From the NCBI GenBank assembly GCA_009930275.1, contig RZYP01000017.1, positions 1-32,228 of the forward strand: DNA of 32,228 nt. Direction: 5' to 3'. Origin of the DNA: Negativicutes bacterium (lineage in GTDB: Bacteria > Bacillota_C > Negativicutes > Acidaminococcales > Acidaminococcaceae). Position 1 is the first letter of the stretch, and each line of letters opens with the position of its first letter. The translations under genes and the position numbers were made by a program. Positions 9,127 to 18,724 of the stretch are shown here, one piece after another. The notes below the pieces were generated by a model. That model ran no database searches and was not told where the DNA came from. It saw only the letters and a program-made list of their open reading frames with translations.

Positions 9127-10062
9127 ATGTTGAAGCGTATTTTTATAAGTTCGATATTATTGCTGGCGGTATTGTCTTTTGTTGTTTCGTTGTTGGGCGG
9201 CAAGAACAACGATGAAGCTATGATGCAGATAAGCAGCCGGGTAGCGGTAATAAGGATCGAGGGGCCGATAATGTCCGGCGAGGCAACAGATGGCCTCTTT
9301 GAAGGTGATGTTGCCACAACAGGAAACATTATGTCGGAGTTGCGTTTGGCAGCCAAGGACAAGAGCGTTAAAGCAGTGCTTTTGCGCATCAATTCTCCGG
9401 GCGGCAGTGTGACCGCGGCAGAAGAAATAGGACGTGAAATAAGAAGATTGAAAGAAGAAACTGGCAAACCCGTTGTTGCTTCAATGGGGGATACCGCGGC
9501 ATCTGCCGGCTATTGGCTGGCTGCCTGCAGCGATAAGATATATGCCAATTCCTCTACTCTTACGGGCAGCATAGGTGTATATATTCCCTACATGAATACT
9601 GAAGATCTCTATAAAAAAATTGGTATTTATGGAACCAAGATCAAGAGCGGTGAATTCAAAGACATTCTTTCTAATGAGCGCCCTATGACTCCGGCAGAGA
9701 GAGATCTTCTGCAGAAAATGGTCAACGAAATGTACGACCAATTTGTTAATGTCGTAAGCGAGGGCAGGAAAATGCCGGTTGATAAGGTCAAGTCTTTGGC
9801 TGATGGACGGGTTTATACGGGCAAACAAGCGAAAGAACTTGGGCTTGTAGACGAAATTGGAAACTATTACGACGCACTTGATGCAACCGGCGCAATGGTT
9901 GGCATAGAAGGAACGCCGGAAGTCAAGGAATTCAGAAGGCAGAAACCATGGCAATCCATTTGGGGAGCCAGGATATCAGAATTTGTTTTTGGGAGGATAA
10001 CCGAGAATCTGACCAACCAAGGTCGTACTTTGCAGATGCAGACTCCGCATGCTGAGGGGTGA
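9127..10062 (+). CDS. sppA: Signal peptide peptidase SppA (S49 family)
   Basis: A 311-residue membrane-anchored serine protease of the short, Gram-positive S49 type. Residues 5-24 form a single N-terminal membrane anchor. The catalytic Ser lies in DTAASAGYW (Ser126) and the general-base Lys in GEFKDI (Lys178). Their 52-residue spacing equals that of the Ser147/Lys199 dyad I recall for Bacillus SppA. RINSPGGSV (88-96) is the conserved oxyanion-region loop. It degrades membrane peptides such as cleaved signal peptides. The ATG at 9127 is chosen over GTG at 9118 because GAGGTGA lies about five bases upstream. The stop is six bases from the next start, so they form an operon. Confidence 0.93.
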   Translation: MLKRIFISSILLLAVLSFVVSLLGGKNNDEAMMQISSRVAVIRIEGPIMSGEATDGLFEGDVATTGNIMSELRLAAKDKSVKAVLLRINSPGGSVTAAEEIGREIRRLKEETGKPVVASMGDTAASAGYWLAACSDKIYANSSTLTGSIGVYIPYMNTEDLYKKIGIYGTKIKSGEFKDILSNERPMTPAERDLLQKMVNEMYDQFVNVVSEGRKMPVDKVKSLADGRVYTGKQAKELGLVDEIGNYYDALDATGAMVGIEGTPEVKEFRRQKPWQSIWGARISEFVFGRITENLTNQGRTLQMQTPHAEG

Positions 10063-10067
10063 TGACT

Positions 10068-10634
10068 ATGAGACGAAAAACCTTTGATGTTTTGTTCGAA
10101 CCTAAGCAGGCGATGGCAGAACTTGTCAAAAAGCCTACGATGTGGCGAAGCTTATTTTATTTTGTGATAAGTGCGGGTGCTTTTACAGGCGTCATAACAA
10201 ATGTGATTTTCGCCGACCAGACCATTGCTGTGCGGCTGGCCATTTTGGCAGGCCTGTTGCTGGTCAAAATCGTGAGCTTGGCTTGTTACGGCTGTTTTTT
10301 GCATGGCCTGAGCGATATTTGCGGCGCGCCTGGCGGCGATATCCGCAGTTTTCTTTGCATTCTTGGTTTCACGGCTTTACCCTATTTAGTATTAACTCCG
10401 CTTGCACTTCTGGGTGTCAGATTTGGCGGTGTGTGGCTGCTCTTAATTCCGATAGCGTCTTTGCTTGGCCTTATTTGGTGGTTTTTCTTGGTGGTGAGGG
10501 CGCTGCAGGTTGTATACCTTATTAATTTTTTCAGGGCAGCTGCGATTGTGGCCTTCAGCTTGTTCTTGCTTATAATTATCATGACGATGCCGTTTTATCT
10601 TGGTACCAAGATGATTACTTTGAAGTTGGGCTGA
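10068..10634 (+). CDS. Yip1-domain integral membrane protein
   Basis: A 188-residue protein with about five hydrophobic helices after a short cytosolic start, MRRKTFDVLFEPKQAM. The pattern (Phe/Pro-rich N-terminus, small-residue helices, FTALPYLVLTPLALLG loop) fits the bacterial Yip1 family of unknown function. Possible starts are GTG 10059, ATG 10062 and ATG 10068. The last is preferred because GAGGGG at 10054-10059 is eight bases away, but ATG 10062, overlapping the sppA stop, is not excluded. Co-transcription with sppA suggests a membrane-quality role, which is inference only. Confidence 0.72.
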   Translation: MRRKTFDVLFEPKQAMAELVKKPTMWRSLFYFVISAGAFTGVITNVIFADQTIAVRLAILAGLLLVKIVSLACYGCFLHGLSDICGAPGGDIRSFLCILGFTALPYLVLTPLALLGVRFGGVWLLLIPIASLLGLIWWFFLVVRALQVVYLINFFRAAAIVAFSLFLLIIIMTMPFYLGTKMITLKLG

Positions 10635-10640
10635 TTTCCC

Positions 10641-10679
10641 TTGCACAAAATTGTATAAAGTGTAATAATTTAATATAAA
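10641..10679 (+). promoter_or_regulatory. glpX promoter region (two overlapping candidates)
   Basis: One candidate is TTGCAC (10641) with TAATAA (10663-10668), spacer 16. The other is TTGTAT (10651) with TATAAA (10674-10679), spacer 17. The second is slightly better spaced; both place transcription 45-60 bases before the gene. Confidence 0.5.
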
Positions 10680-10732
10680 TTGTTGATTGCTTGGCAAGAA
10701 ATGTTGTTAAAACCTAGAAGGAGTGTTAAATA

Positions 10733-11695
10733 ATGAACAGAGAATTATCAATGGAATTTGTTCGGGTAACTGAAGCTGCTGCAATAGCATGCGGCCATAG
10801 CGTTGGACGAGGAGATAAAAACGGAGCTGACCAACTGGCAGTAGATGCCATGAGGAAAATGTTTGATACTGTCAATATCAGCGGTACAGTCGTAATAGGC
10901 GAAGGTGAAATGGACGAAGCTCCAATGCTTTACATTGGCGAAAAAGTCGGTTGCGGCGGACCAGAGGTTGACATCGCTGTTGACCCTGTAGAAGGTACGA
11001 ACCTAGTGGCCAAGGGACAGCCAGGTGCTATCGCTGTTATAGCCATTGCCCCCAAAGACTGTTTGCTGCACGCGCCGGATATGTACATGGATAAGATTGC
11101 TGTCGGACCGCGTGCCAGAGGCTGCATTGATATTGACGCGCCTGTTAAGGAAAATTTGGAACGTGTGGCCAAGGCACTTGAACGCGGTGTCAAGGATTTG
11201 ACAGTAGTAGTTCTTGACCGTGAACGTCATCAGGGCATTATTGAAGACGTGCGCAGAGCAGGTGCAAGGATTCAGCTTATTACCGACGGTGATGTCAACC
11301 CTGTTGTCAATGCAGGTATAGAAGGTACCGGCGTTCATATGTATATTGGCAAGGGCGGTGCACCTGAAGGCGTACTGGCAGCTGCTGCGATTAAATGCCT
11401 TGGCGGTGATTTCCAGGCAAGGCTATGTCCCGAAGATGATGAACAGGTGGCACGCTGCCTCAAAATGGGTATTGGTGATATTAATCGCGTACTTACTTTG
11501 GACGATTTGGTGAAAGGTGACGACTGTATGTTTACCTCTACCGCCATCACTGACTGTAATTTGCTTCAGGGACTTAATTACTTCGGCAACGGCGTACGTA
11601 CTCATACCATTTCCATGAGGTATCAAACAGGTACCGTTCGTTTTGTTGATGCTGTTCATACCTTTGACAGGAAAAATATTGAGATCAAGCTGTAA
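10733..11695 (+). CDS. glpX: Class II fructose-1,6-bisphosphatase GlpX
   Basis: A 320-residue metal-dependent phosphatase of gluconeogenesis. GEGEMDEAP (56-64) and DPVEGTN (84-90) are the metal and phosphate-binding motifs of the class II (GlpX) lithium-sensitive phosphatase fold. The length is typical. The ATG has GAAGGAG nine bases upstream. It has its own promoter and is followed by a terminator-like hairpin. Some GlpX enzymes also act on sedoheptulose bisphosphate, which cannot be judged here. Confidence 0.95.
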   Translation: MNRELSMEFVRVTEAAAIACGHSVGRGDKNGADQLAVDAMRKMFDTVNISGTVVIGEGEMDEAPMLYIGEKVGCGGPEVDIAVDPVEGTNLVAKGQPGAIAVIAIAPKDCLLHAPDMYMDKIAVGPRARGCIDIDAPVKENLERVAKALERGVKDLTVVVLDRERHQGIIEDVRRAGARIQLITDGDVNPVVNAGIEGTGVHMYIGKGGAPEGVLAAAAIKCLGGDFQARLCPEDDEQVARCLKMGIGDINRVLTLDDLVKGDDCMFTSTAITDCNLLQGLNYFGNGVRTHTISMRYQTGTVRFVDAVHTFDRKNIEIKL

Positions 11696-11731
11696 GGCTT
11701 AGAACTTGATATTTTTGATAGCAAGATTAAG

Positions 11732-11764
11732 AAGGGTTTTGGCTTTTGCTGAAGCCCTTTTTTA
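11732..11764 (+). terminator. Terminator-like hairpin between glpX and mfd
   Basis: AAGGGTTTT (11732-11740) pairs with GAAGCCCTT (11751-11759), including two G-T pairs, and a T run follows. It ends only 27 bases before the mfd start. Confidence 0.75.
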
Positions 11765-11790
11765 ACGTATTAAGAAGGCGAAGGATAAAA

Positions 11791-14700
11791 ATGCGGAATG
11801 AGCTTATTTCTCTTGTACAACAAATAAATAGTGTGCGCGAAGCGGGCTGCGCGCTTGCGGCGGGTGCCAAGGGCTTAAACATTTATGGCTTAGCAGATAC
11901 TCAGAAAAGCTGTTTTTTAGTTGCCTTGGCAGGCCTTCGCAAGAAGAACGGACCACTGGTTTTTCTGCTGCCCGGACGCGATGAGGTTCGCAATTTCAGA
12001 CGCGAGCTTAATTACTTTTATCCTGAGCAAATGATGCAGGAACTCTATCCTGATAACCTGACGAGGATAAAGGCGGACGCCAAGAGCCAGGAGGTAGCCG
12101 CTGAACGTATTATGGCGTTGCGATCTATGCATGATGACGAATTCGGCATAGCTTTTGTGACGGCGGAAGCTCTGCTGCAGAAGCTTCCAGCCGCGGACTG
12201 TATTTTCACACATAACCTGCTTGTCAGGGTGGAAGAAGAAGTGGAACAGGAAAAACTCATTGCCAGCCTCGTCAAAATGGGCTACGAAAGAACGGAGCAA
12301 GTCGAGGCTTTGGGACAGTTTTGCCTGCGTGGCGACATCATGGACGTCTATCCGATCAATGAAACAGACCCGGTACGCATTGAATGGTTTGATAACACCA
12401 TTGACTCGGTGCGTAGTTTTGATATTAAAAATCAAAGGGCTTTGGAAGTCAAGGATGTTGTGGAAATAGTATCGCTGGGCATAGCCGAAAAGGCAGATTC
12501 TGCCAGTATTTTTGACTATCTGTCGCCAACAGCGACGGTAATAATGGACGAGCCGGCGAAAATTTTCGCAACACTGCATAACCTTTTCGACGAAAATCCT
12601 CAGGATGAGGAACGGCTGTTAAACCCTGGCGAACTGGAAAAAGTTTGTGAAGAACAGGGCTGTATTAGCGTTTCAGCTTTGCCGCATCGTTTTTTTAGCG
12701 ATGAGCAGGTAATTGCTATGCCAATCAGGGCAATTGCCCCATATAACAGAAATATAGACCTTTTAACAGATGATTTAAAAGGTTGGCTGGCTGAAGGGAT
12801 TTCCCCGCTCATCATGATGAGTAGCAGCGACAAAGCAGGCAATATCGTTGAAAGTTTGAAGGGAAGGGGCCTTCCGGCTATTTATGTCAGGGAGGGTAAA
12901 CTTCTGTTCCCAGGCAAAATCAGCGTATTTTCCGGAGAATTGGCCGCTGGTTTTCGTCCATGGGGTGAGTCCTGGCTACTCCTGAATGAAAATGATATTT
13001 TCGGTGTGCAAAAGAAAAGAAGGCTGCGCCATAAACAAAGCGGAGCGAGGATTCAATTTTTTTCCGAAATCAAAGCTGGAGATTATGTGGTACACGCGGT
13101 TCATGGCATAGGCCGTTATGTTGGCGTGGAAACTTTATTGGTGGGGGATGTCCATCGTGATTATCTCCTGCTGATGTATGCTAATGAGGATAAACTGTAT
13201 GTTCCGGTGGAACAAGTCGGCCTTTTGCATAAATATGTCGGTACCGAGGGGCAGGCGCCGCGTTTGTCGCGGATGGGCGGAGCCGATTGGAAACGTATAA
13301 CCACTAAAGCCAAGGCGGCAATAACTGAACTGGCAACAGAACTCCTGCGGCTTTATGCTCAAAGAAAAATTGTTGCCGGCTATGCTTTTTCTCCTGATAC
13401 GGCCCTGCAGAAAGAATTTGAGGCAAGTTTCCCCTTTGAGGAAACACCGGACCAATTGCAGGCCATTGATGATATTAAGAAAGATATGGAAAAACCCACG
13501 CCTATGGACAGGCTTCTTTGTGGCGATGTTGGTTACGGCAAAACGGAAGTTGCCATCAGAGCCGCTTTCAAGGCCGTAATGGACGGCAAACAGGCAGCAG
13601 TTTTGGTACCGACCACGGTGCTGGCTCAACAGCACTTCATGACTTTCACGCAGAGGATGGAAGGCTTCGGGGTCAATGTTGAATTGATAAGCCGTTTCAG
13701 GACGCCCAAGGAGCAGCGTGAAACCTTGAAAAAATTGCGTGACGGTCAGGTTGACGTTCTTATCGGTACGCACAGGATTTTACAGGCTGACGTGCAGTTT
13801 GCAGATCTTGGTTTACTGATTATTGACGAGGAGCAGCGCTTTGGTGTTGGACAAAAGGAAAAAATCAAAAAGTGGACAGTAGGGGTAGATGTGTTGACGC
13901 TGTCGGCGACTCCTATTCCCCGCACCTTGCACCTTGCACTGGTCAACGGCAGGGATATGAGCATCATTGAATCGCCACCGGAAGACAGACTACCTGTAGA
14001 AACCTATGTGGCTGAATATAACGAACATATGATAAAGGAGGCCCTGGAAAGAGAAATTCGGCGTGGTGGAAGGGTTTACTACGTGTTCAACAGGGTGCAG
14101 GGACTGGAAAATTTAGCGCGTAAAATAAGACAGCTAGTACCGGGCATATCGGTGCGCATTGCCCACGGCCAAATGCCGGAAGAAATGCTGGAAGATGCCA
14201 TGATCGGTTTTTACGAAGGTAAATTCGATGTACTGCTGAGCACGACTATTATCGAGAATGGGCTTGATGTGCCGCTGGCCAATACTATCATTATTGAAGG
14301 GGCTGAAAACTTCGGCTTATCACAGTTATACCAGATGAGGGGCAGGGTAGGAAGATCCTCCCGCCTTGCCTATGCCTATTTTGTCTATAAGCGCAATAAG
14401 GCTTTAAGTGAAATTGCAGAAAAAAGGCTGCAGGCAATCAAGGATTTTACCGAACTGGGGGCAGGCTTCAGAATTGCTATGCGTGATCTGGAAATACGCG
14501 GAGCAGGCAATCTTTTGGGAGCACAGCAGCACGGACATATAGCCGGCATAGGCTTTGCAGCCTATTGCGACCTGCTGGAAAAAACTATTATGCAGATGAA
14601 GAACGGCCAGCCTTTGACAGAGGCTGAGCCGGATCCGGCGCTGGAAATAGATGCTGATGCCTACATTCCTGACGATTACATAGACAATCCACGCTATAAA

Positions 14701-15072
14701 CTTGAACTTTATCGCCGGTTTGCAGAATTAGAGTACAAGGACCGGGAAGATCTCATGGATGAGATTATTGACCGTTTTGGCAATCCGCCTGAACAGATTG
14801 TTACGCTTTGGAAGGTTGCGGTTATCAGAAGCTTGTGCCGGGAAATAAAAATTATTGGCATAGTTGTAAAACAGGGTGAAATCCGTATTACTTTTGCTGA
14901 ACACACTCTGACAGATCCCGAAGGAATAATGGCAGTCATACGGGAGAACGGACCTTATATTAAATTCAGGGGCGGGACGCAGTCACAATTAATTCTTAAA
15001 ACGACCAAGTTGAAAACAGATCCTTTGACTTGGCTTGAAAAGACTTTATTGCGCTTCATAAAGCAGGAATAA
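11791..15072 (+). CDS. mfd: Transcription-repair coupling factor Mfd
   Basis: A 1093-residue ATP-dependent translocase that removes stalled RNA polymerase and recruits UvrA. Domains in order are the UvrB-like N-terminal region (1-about 340), the CarD-like RNA-polymerase-interacting domain starting GDYVVHAVHGIGRYVG (about 430), and the RecG-like motor. The motor shows Walker A GDVGYGKTE (about 577-585), DEEQ (about 678), LSATPIPRT and motif VI QMRGRVGRSS (about 848). The C-terminal TRCF domain is complete. The ATG at 11791 has GAAGGA five bases upstream. An in-frame upstream start at 11746 would lie in the glpX terminator and is rejected. Length and motifs are all normal for the family. Confidence 0.97.
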   Translation: MRNELISLVQQINSVREAGCALAAGAKGLNIYGLADTQKSCFLVALAGLRKKNGPLVFLLPGRDEVRNFRRELNYFYPEQMMQELYPDNLTRIKADAKSQEVAAERIMALRSMHDDEFGIAFVTAEALLQKLPAADCIFTHNLLVRVEEEVEQEKLIASLVKMGYERTEQVEALGQFCLRGDIMDVYPINETDPVRIEWFDNTIDSVRSFDIKNQRALEVKDVVEIVSLGIAEKADSASIFDYLSPTATVIMDEPAKIFATLHNLFDENPQDEERLLNPGELEKVCEEQGCISVSALPHRFFSDEQVIAMPIRAIAPYNRNIDLLTDDLKGWLAEGISPLIMMSSSDKAGNIVESLKGRGLPAIYVREGKLLFPGKISVFSGELAAGFRPWGESWLLLNENDIFGVQKKRRLRHKQSGARIQFFSEIKAGDYVVHAVHGIGRYVGVETLLVGDVHRDYLLLMYANEDKLYVPVEQVGLLHKYVGTEGQAPRLSRMGGADWKRITTKAKAAITELATELLRLYAQRKIVAGYAFSPDTALQKEFEASFPFEETPDQLQAIDDIKKDMEKPTPMDRLLCGDVGYGKTEVAIRAAFKAVMDGKQAAVLVPTTVLAQQHFMTFTQRMEGFGVNVELISRFRTPKEQRETLKKLRDGQVDVLIGTHRILQADVQFADLGLLIIDEEQRFGVGQKEKIKKWTVGVDVLTLSATPIPRTLHLALVNGRDMSIIESPPEDRLPVETYVAEYNEHMIKEALEREIRRGGRVYYVFNRVQGLENLARKIRQLVPGISVRIAHGQMPEEMLEDAMIGFYEGKFDVLLSTTIIENGLDVPLANTIIIEGAENFGLSQLYQMRGRVGRSSRLAYAYFVYKRNKALSEIAEKRLQAIKDFTELGAGFRIAMRDLEIRGAGNLLGAQQHGHIAGIGFAAYCDLLEKTIMQMKNGQPLTEAEPDPALEIDADAYIPDDYIDNPRYKLELYRRFAELEYKDREDLMDEIIDRFGNPPEQIVTLWKVAVIRSLCREIKIIGIVVKQGEIRITFAEHTLTDPEGIMAVIRENGPYIKFRGGTQSQLILKTTKLKTDPLTWLEKTLLRFIKQE

Positions 15073-15074
15073 GG

Positions 15075-15103
15075 TATACATATATTTTTTGCTGCTTTAT
15101 AAT
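15075..15103 (+). promoter_or_regulatory. Putative promoter of the flippase-mazG operon
   Basis: TATACA (15075-15080) and a perfect TATAAT (15098-15103) are 17 bases apart. The start would be near 15110. Confidence 0.5.
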
Positions 15104-15131
15104 TAAGAAAAAATAGAAAGGGGTAACCGCA

Positions 15132-16739
15132 GTGGTGAAGGACAAATTTTTACGCGGAGCGCTGATTTTAACAGCAGCCGGTCTGATGGTTAAGATTATA
15201 GGCGCCGTAAACCGCATACTGCTTTCCAGATTGTTGGGCGGTGAAGGCATTGGACTTTATCAGATGGCGTACCCCGTTTATTTGTTGATGGTTTCCGTTT
15301 CCTCAGCTGGCATACCGATAGCAATCTCCATCATAGTGGCTGAAAAAGTAGCGAAGAAAGATTATGTTGGGGCAGGAAGAATATTTCGGGTTTCGCTTGG
15401 TCTCATGCTTGCTACCGGTATTGTTTTTGCACTTGTTTTATATGGCCTGACAGGCTTTTTGATTGAAAATAATATAATCCGCGACGAAAGAGCTTATTAT
15501 GCTCTGCTAGCACTAACGCCGGCTGTTTTCTTCGCGACCATTCTGGCCAGCTTCAGGGGTTACTTCCAGGGCCATCAGATGATGACGCCGCCTGCAGTTT
15601 CCCAGATATTGGAACAGTTCGTCAGAGTGGTCACCATGGTCGTTCTGGCGTACTACCTTCTGCCTTCCGGGCTGGAATATGCTGCGGCTGGTGCCGCTTT
15701 TGGCGCTGTGCCCGGTGCTGTAACCGGCTTAATAGTCCTGTCATATTTTTACGCAAAGTATCATAGGCTGTGGCAGCAGCTGCCAGTTACGGATTTATCC
15801 GCCAAGGCGGAATCCGTCAAAGAAATTGCCGTTCGTCTGGTTAAATTGGCGTTGCCGGTTTCCGCCGCGAACATTATGCTGCCGGTAGTAACCGGTATTG
15901 ATATGCTGCTTATACCGGGCAGGTTGGAAGTGGCGGGCAACTCAGTGGAACAGGCAACGACTCTTTTTGGTTATTTTGCCGGTATGGGCCTGCCGCTGGT
16001 TATGTTGGCAACAATCCCGACAGCTTCTCTGGCGGCAAGCATTGTGCCAGCCATTTCGGAAGCACATGCTCTGCAGAATCTTGAGGCCATTCGTAAAAAG
16101 TCTTTGACAGCGATTCGTCTTTGTTTCTTAATAACATTTCCGGCAGTAATCGGCATGTCGGTTTTGTCAGAACCTATTTCGCTTCTTCTATATGGAACAA
16201 AGGCTGCGGCTTCTTCCATAGCCCACCTTGCCCCGGCTATTTCCCTTTTGGGAATGCATCAGATCACGACCGGTATGCTGCAAGGTATGGGTATGACGCT
16301 GATACCGATGTTCAATATGATTATCAGCACTATTTTGAAAGTGTATCTTGTCTGGCAGTGGACGGCTATTCCAGAGTATGGCATCGTCGGAGCGGCTTGG
16401 GCGACCAACATCAATTTCGGTTTGGCTGCGGTATTGAACCTCTTTTTTCTTTTGCGCTATTCGACTTTCACTTTTCCTTTAAAGACGGCTATCAGGATTT
16501 TGGCAGCGGCACTTTTGATGGGGACGTGTACTTTAGGCGCTTACGCGGAAATAGTAAAGCATATTCAAAGCAATGTCGCCAATACTATGTTGTCAATAAT
16601 AAGCGGCGGACTCATTTATTTTTTCGCACTTGTTTTCAGCGGCGAGGTTAATGCGGCAGAAGTCGAAAAAATACCGTTGGCAGGTAAACCTTTGGTTAAG
16701 ATTTTCAAAAAAATATATGTGATGAGGGATGAAAAATGA
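15132..16739 (+). CDS. Oligosaccharide flippase of the MATE/MVF superfamily (YabM/SpoVB-like)
   Basis: A 535-residue polytopic membrane protein with about 14 hydrophobic helices. The N-terminal signature (LILTAAGLMVKIIGAVNRI, then LGGEGIGLYQMAYPVY) is typical of the SpoVB/YabM polysaccharide-export branch. The family moves lipid-linked cell-wall precursors across the membrane. Its place between mfd and mazG matches Bacillus yabM rather than spoVB itself, so a sporulation role should not be assumed. Two adjacent GTG codons (15132 and 15135) follow an AAAGGGG ribosome binding site. The stop overlaps the mazG start by four bases (ATGA), so the two are translationally coupled. Confidence 0.88.
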   Translation: MVKDKFLRGALILTAAGLMVKIIGAVNRILLSRLLGGEGIGLYQMAYPVYLLMVSVSSAGIPIAISIIVAEKVAKKDYVGAGRIFRVSLGLMLATGIVFALVLYGLTGFLIENNIIRDERAYYALLALTPAVFFATILASFRGYFQGHQMMTPPAVSQILEQFVRVVTMVVLAYYLLPSGLEYAAAGAAFGAVPGAVTGLIVLSYFYAKYHRLWQQLPVTDLSAKAESVKEIAVRLVKLALPVSAANIMLPVVTGIDMLLIPGRLEVAGNSVEQATTLFGYFAGMGLPLVMLATIPTASLAASIVPAISEAHALQNLEAIRKKSLTAIRLCFLITFPAVIGMSVLSEPISLLLYGTKAAASSIAHLAPAISLLGMHQITTGMLQGMGMTLIPMFNMIISTILKVYLVWQWTAIPEYGIVGAAWATNINFGLAAVLNLFFLLRYSTFTFPLKTAIRILAAALLMGTCTLGAYAEIVKHIQSNVANTMLSIISGGLIYFFALVFSGEVNAAEVEKIPLAGKPLVKIFKKIYVMRDEK

Positions 16740-18190
16740 TTATGGGCAGTTTGACGATTGTTGGTTTAGGGCCAGGAAGTGCGGGATACCTGTCTTTAGA
16801 AACAAAAAAGTCGCTTGAAGACGCAGGTAAAGTAATTCTGCGCACTGCGATACATCCTACAGTGTCAGAATTGGGAAAAGAGCAGATGGAATTTGTCAGC
16901 TGCGACCATTTTTATGAAGAAGGAAGTACTTTTGAAGAAGTTTACAATAAGATAGTCGAATATGTTTTGACGGAAGCCGCTGACAAAAACATAGTTTATG
17001 CTGTTCCCGGCAGCCCTTTGGTGGCTGAGCGTACAGTGGTTTTGCTGCGCGAAGCATGTGCGGCAAAAAATCTTCCCCTGACAATACTGCCTGCTATGAG
17101 CTTTCTTGACCTGGCCTATGTTAAGTTGAATCTGGATCCGATTACAGGTCTTAGGATTGCCGATGCCGCAGACCAAAAGGCTCTTGCCGAAGCCGGAAGA
17201 TATCCGTTAATCATAACCCAGGTTTACAGCAAAATGGTTGCTGCCGAACTGAAACTCAATCTTATGGAAGTAATGGACGATGAGGACGAAGTGTTTTTTA
17301 TGCGTAATCTCGGCCTGCCGGATGAAGAATTCAAAAAGGTCCCTCTTTTTGAGCTGGACAGGCAGGAAAACATCGATCACTTGACAACAGTTTATGTGCC
17401 GGTTGCCGGCCAAGGTAAAATGGATTTGAAGCCTTTGATTGACGTCGTTAAGACTCTGCGCGAACCCGGTGGTTGCATTTGGGACCGTGAACAAACGCAT
17501 GGGAGTATCCGCAAGGGCTTGGTAGAGGAAACCTATGAATTGCTGGAAGCAATCGATAATAATGATATTGCCGGCATGCGGGAGGAACTGGGGGACGTCC
17601 TGCTGCAAGTGGTTTTTCACGCACGTATCGCCGAGGAAGACGGACTCTTTACCATGCAGGATGTCATCAACGATATCGTGGAGAAATTAATCAAGCGCCA
17701 TCCACATGTTTTCGGCACAATTGAAGTGGGCGATTCTGAAGAGGTTATTCGCAACTGGGATAAAATCAAGGCTAGTGAGAAAACAGAGAGAACCTCCGTG
17801 TTGGATGGGATTTCTCCCGGTCTGCCGACACTGATGCGTGCCTACAAACTGCAGGGAAAGGCAGCCAAAGTTGGTTTCGACTGGCCGAACGCAGAGGATG
17901 TTTTAGCAAAAATCAACGAAGAACTGCAGGAATTGTCAGAAGCAATAGATGAAAACGATCATGACCACATCGAATGGGAGCTGGGAGATGTGCTTTTTGC
18001 CTTAGCTAATTATGCCAGACATTTAGGCACAGAGCCGGAGACAGCTCTTAACAGGGCAAACAACAGATTTATAGAAAGATTCAGTTACATCGAGCGCGAG
18101 GTACTCTCTTCAGGTAGAGCCTGGGCGGATTTTTCGCTTGTTGAACTGGAAAAATTGTGGCAGGAAGCAAAAAAAAATAAAAAAAATTAA
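16736..18190 (+). CDS. mazG: Tetrapyrrole-methylase-domain / MazG nucleotide pyrophosphohydrolase fusion (YabN-type)
   Basis: A 484-residue fusion. Residues 5-220 form a tetrapyrrole-methylase-like domain (GLGPGS at 10-15, PGSPLVAERT at 91-100), whose substrate in this fusion is unknown. Two MazG domains follow. The first has EETYE (264-268) with EELGD (283-287), the metal-binding EExxE/ExxD pattern. The second (about 395-435) repeats it as EELQE with WELGD. MazG hydrolyses NTPs, including non-canonical ones. The ATG overlaps the flippase stop and has GAGGG seven bases upstream. The gene ends in an unusual A-rich run encoding EAKKNKKN. Confidence 0.94.
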   Translation: MIMGSLTIVGLGPGSAGYLSLETKKSLEDAGKVILRTAIHPTVSELGKEQMEFVSCDHFYEEGSTFEEVYNKIVEYVLTEAADKNIVYAVPGSPLVAERTVVLLREACAAKNLPLTILPAMSFLDLAYVKLNLDPITGLRIADAADQKALAEAGRYPLIITQVYSKMVAAELKLNLMEVMDDEDEVFFMRNLGLPDEEFKKVPLFELDRQENIDHLTTVYVPVAGQGKMDLKPLIDVVKTLREPGGCIWDREQTHGSIRKGLVEETYELLEAIDNNDIAGMREELGDVLLQVVFHARIAEEDGLFTMQDVINDIVEKLIKRHPHVFGTIEVGDSEEVIRNWDKIKASEKTERTSVLDGISPGLPTLMRAYKLQGKAAKVGFDWPNAEDVLAKINEELQELSEAIDENDHDHIEWELGDVLFALANYARHLGTEPETALNRANNRFIERFSYIEREVLSSGRAWADFSLVELEKLWQEAKKNKKN

Positions 18191-18314
18191 AAAAATAGCA
18201 AAAATACTGGCTTTCAAGCAGGAATAACGCAAATAATAACGAATTATAGGCTTTAGTTGGGAATGTACTTAGCTTAGGCACCGTACAAATAAAAAAATCA
18301 AGGAGGATTTTATT

Positions 18315-18596
18315 GTGAACAAAAGTGAATTGATTGCAGCTGTCGCAGAAAAGGCCGGGATGACTAAAAAAGATTCTGAAAAGGCAGTAGGTGCTTTGCT
18401 CGAGACTATTAAAACTACTGTTGCAAAGAAACAAAAAGTACAATTGATTGGTTTTGGTACTTTCGAACCTCGCGTTCGTGCTGCTCGCACTGGTAAAAAT
18501 CCACGTACAGGCGAAGCTATTAAAATTGCTAAAGCCACAGTACCTGCGTTCAAAGCCGGAAAAGCATTTAAAGACGTAGTTAACAAGAAAAAATAA
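18315..18596 (+). CDS. hup: HU-family DNA-binding protein
   Basis: A 93-residue histone-like protein that binds and bends DNA as a dimer. The signature [15 protein letters not shown] (46-60) and the KNPRTGE arm tip (61-67) are intact, and the length is canonical. The start is GTG at 18315 with a perfect AGGAGG eight bases upstream. It lies after mazG, separated by a 124-base gap for which I could not define a convincing promoter. That gap is preceded by phased A-tracts. A strong terminator follows, so it is probably a highly expressed single-gene unit. Confidence 0.97.
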   Translation: MNKSELIAAVAEKAGMTKKDSEKAVGALLETIKTTVAKKQKVQLIGFGTFEPRVRAARTGKNPRTGEAIKIAKATVPAFKAGKAFKDVVNKKK

Positions 18597-18622
18597 TATT
18601 TGATATTTTTCTTGGATATGTG

Positions 18623-18656
18623 CAGCCTGTTGGGAAACTGACAGGCTGTTTTTTTT
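18623..18656 (+). terminator. Intrinsic terminator of hup
   Basis: CAGCCTGT (18623-18630) pairs with ACAGGCTG (18641-18648) around a ten-base loop and runs into T8. Confidence 0.95.
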
Positions 18657-18661
18657 ATTTA

Positions 18662-18690
18662 TGCACAAACAGTAATGGAAATGGTATACT
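18662..18690 (+). promoter_or_regulatory. Promoter of the divIC-like gene (extended -10)
   Basis: TGCACA (18662-18667) and TATACT (18685-18690) are 17 bases apart. A TGG immediately before the -10 box makes it an extended -10 promoter. The start is near 18697. Confidence 0.6.
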
Positions 18691-18724
18691 GTATGTATTA
18701 AATAAGCGGAGCGTGAGCAGGAGA

